Assembly: GCF_014287815.1 (NCBI RefSeq)
Contig: NZ_JACOOQ010000005.1
Location: forward strand, 62,001-126,000
DNA: 64,000 nucleotides
Reading direction: 5' to 3'
Source: Clostridium lentum
GTDB taxonomy: Bacteria > Bacillota > Clostridia > Clostridiales > Clostridiaceae
Below the pieces are notes generated by a model. That model did not search any database. It was not told the origin of the DNA and worked only from the letters and a program-made list of their open reading frames with translations. The position numbers were made by a program, and so were the translations under genes. This document shows, piece after piece, positions 63,167 through 64,000 of this stretch (position 1 is its first letter; each line of letters begins with the position of its first letter).

Positions 63167-63304
63167 ATGGGAACTGTTATAGTAGGAATTGCCTTACTGG
63201 TAGTAGTAAGCTTAATTGTTAGAAAAATGATTAAAGATAAAAAACAAGGTAAATCCATTCAATGTGGTTGTGATTGCAAACATTGTGGTGGACATTGTCA
63301 TTAA
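63167..63304 (+). CDS. FeoB-associated Cys-rich membrane peptide
   Basis: 45 residues behind TGGAGGG, ATG 63167. One membrane segment (GTVIVGIALLVVVSLIV), a basic stretch (RKMIKDKKQGKS) and a Cys/His-rich tail (CGCDCKHCGGHCH). This matches the FeoB-associated Cys-rich protein family, usually found just after feoB in Firmicutes. A role in metal handling at the transporter is likely but unproven. Confidence 0.9.
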   Translation: MGTVIVGIALLVVVSLIVRKMIKDKKQGKSIQCGCDCKHCGGHCH

Positions 63305-63309
63305 TTAAT

Positions 63310-63337
63310 AAAGCCTCAGCAAATGCCGAGGCTTTTT
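63310..63337 (+). terminator. feo operon terminator
   Basis: AAAGCCTC-GCA pairs with TGC-GAGGCTTT, then T residues. Confidence 0.92.
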
Positions 63338-63390
63338 CTTATGCACTAAATAATATATAATAAATTAAAACTACAAAGGAGAATTAGATT

Positions 63391-63774
63391 ATGATTGATG
63401 TAGTAGCTGCTGTAATAGTGAAGGATAATAAGTTTTTAATAACAAGAAGAGCGCCTAAGTTAAAGCTTGAAGGAATGTGGGAATTTCCAGGTGGAAAAGT
63501 AGAGCAAGAGGAAACGCCAGAAGAAGCTCTAAAAAGAGAACTGGTGGAAGAATTAAAAATTGAAACTGAAATAGGTAATTACATAGAGACAAGTATCTAT
63601 GAATATCCTAATGTAACAGTAAAGCTTATGGCGTATTTTGCCACAGTGATTTCAGGAGAAATAAAGCTAAGTGTCCATGATGAAGCAAAATGGATAAGTA
63701 TATCTGAAGTAGAAAACTTTAAATTTGCACCGGCAGATATACCTTTTATAGAAAAATTAAAGGAAGTTTTATGA
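63391..63774 (+). CDS. MutT/Nudix hydrolase
   Basis: 127 residues behind AAGGAGA. The Nudix box GGKVEQEETPEEALKRELVEELKIE fits GX5EX7REUXEEXGU with all catalytic Glu present; MWEFPGGKVE precedes it as in MutT. It probably cleans oxidised nucleotides such as 8-oxo-dGTP. The C-terminal HDEAKWISISEVENFKFAPADIPFI is also MutT-like. Exact substrate not certain. Confidence 0.9.
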   Translation: MIDVVAAVIVKDNKFLITRRAPKLKLEGMWEFPGGKVEQEETPEEALKRELVEELKIETEIGNYIETSIYEYPNVTVKLMAYFATVISGEIKLSVHDEAKWISISEVENFKFAPADIPFIEKLKEVL

Positions 63775-63810
63775 TAAAGTAATAAGAAAGAGGTTATTAA
63801 AGAAATTAGT

Positions 63811-63838
63811 AAAGCACCTATAAATAGGTGCTTTTTTT
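63811..63838 (+). terminator. Terminator after the Nudix gene
   Basis: AAAGCACCTAT / ATAGGTGCTTT stem followed by T residues. Confidence 0.92.
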
Positions 63839-63922
63839 ATAGATAAAAAACGTGAACTGAAAAATATATAATTAAAAAATAAAAAAAATATTACCACAAA
63901 ATACCAAAGAAATATACAAATT

Positions 63923-63955
63923 TTGACACAATTTCCTGAGATAATTTGTTATAAT
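63923..63955 (+). promoter_or_regulatory. Extended -10 promoter at the right edge
   Basis: TTGACA (63923-63928) and TATAAT (63950-63955) are 21 bases apart, but TGT precedes the TATAAT, giving an extended -10 (TGnTATAAT) that tolerates a poor -35 spacing. Confidence 0.55.
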
Positions 63956-63986
63956 CTTATAGATAAAGTCATAGGGGGATGAATAA

Positions 63987-64000
63987 ATGAACAATGAAAA
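63987..64000 (+). CDS. Start of a gene cut by the window edge
   Basis: ATG AAC AAT GAA AA behind AGGGGGAT and an extended -10 promoter. Only four complete codons are visible, so the product is unknown. Confidence 0.5.

Noticed and set aside
1..64000. tRNA or rRNA genes
   Set aside because: I looked for cloverleaf arms with TTCGA-type loops and for rRNA-like G/C-rich stretches in the gaps and found none.

Overview
The window is very AT-rich, densely coded and mostly read on the + strand. Its gene content points to Clostridium sensu stricto (cluster I): a single-chain PurL, adhE behind a Rex-type operator, a double-FeoA plus FeoB iron locus, a DUF6323 gene, a TIGR04540-like gene and many strong intrinsic terminators. 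The species cannot be told from the sequence.

Layout. 1-787: start of nadE, - strand, running off the left edge. 1.2-2.6 kb: NfeD and band-7/SPFH pair. 2.7-3.4 kb: two decayed gene remnants. 3.4-8.2 kb: two membrane-anchored MutS-like ATPases flanking a YdcF-type protein and YaaA. 8.4-19.6 kb: de novo purine operon purL-E-C-F-M-N-H-D, with two related palindromic repeats in its only two wide internal gaps. 19.6-22.6 kb: a YARHG lipoprotein gene separated from its terminator by an intact IS1595-type element that carries a lipoprotein passenger gene and has an exact 8-bp target duplication. 22.6-25.1 kb: an eroded stretch with an unknown membrane protein, a multiply broken pseudogene, a DUF6323 gene with an in-frame amber codon and two tiny genes. 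25.2-28.5 kb: secreted nuclease operon (- strand), a serine hydrolase lipoprotein and a thioredoxin-like protein. 28.7-34 kb: SEC-C protein, a 98-bp MITE-like palindrome, DUF3592 protein, MarR regulator and a three-gene ABC transporter. 34.2-37.1 kb: adhE. 37.1-40.6 kb: FtsX-like remnant, CAP-domain secreted protein, LPXTG surface protein and a small membrane protein. 40.7-45.5 kb: rarA, then iscR-iscS-iscU-mnmA. 45.6-49.1 kb: Mrr-like nuclease/helicase fusion and small unknown genes. 49.3-55.8 kb: pncB, a DNA-binding-like protein and a 1402-residue double DUF445 protein. 56-60.3 kb: MATE transporter, MgtC-like protein, small genes and a FliB-like protein. 60.4-63.3 kb: feoA-feoA-feoB and a Cys-rich FeoB-associated peptide behind a promoter with a Fur box. 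63.4 kb to the end: a Nudix hydrolase and the first codons of another gene.

How the genes work together. The purine operon covers every step of IMP synthesis except PurK and PurB; purA and purB are also absent from the window, so they must lie elsewhere. iscR-iscS-iscU-mnmA joins Fe-S cluster assembly to tRNA thiolation through the cysteine desulfurase. The feo genes form a ferrous-iron uptake unit. The most unusual items are the transposon with its lipoprotein cargo, the stand-alone nuclease-helicase fusion, the amber-interrupted DUF6323 gene, the paired membrane MutS-like ATPases and the palindromic repeats inside the purine operon. Many start sites were refined from ribosome-binding-site spacing. 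All functions are read from motifs and family resemblance, without any database search.
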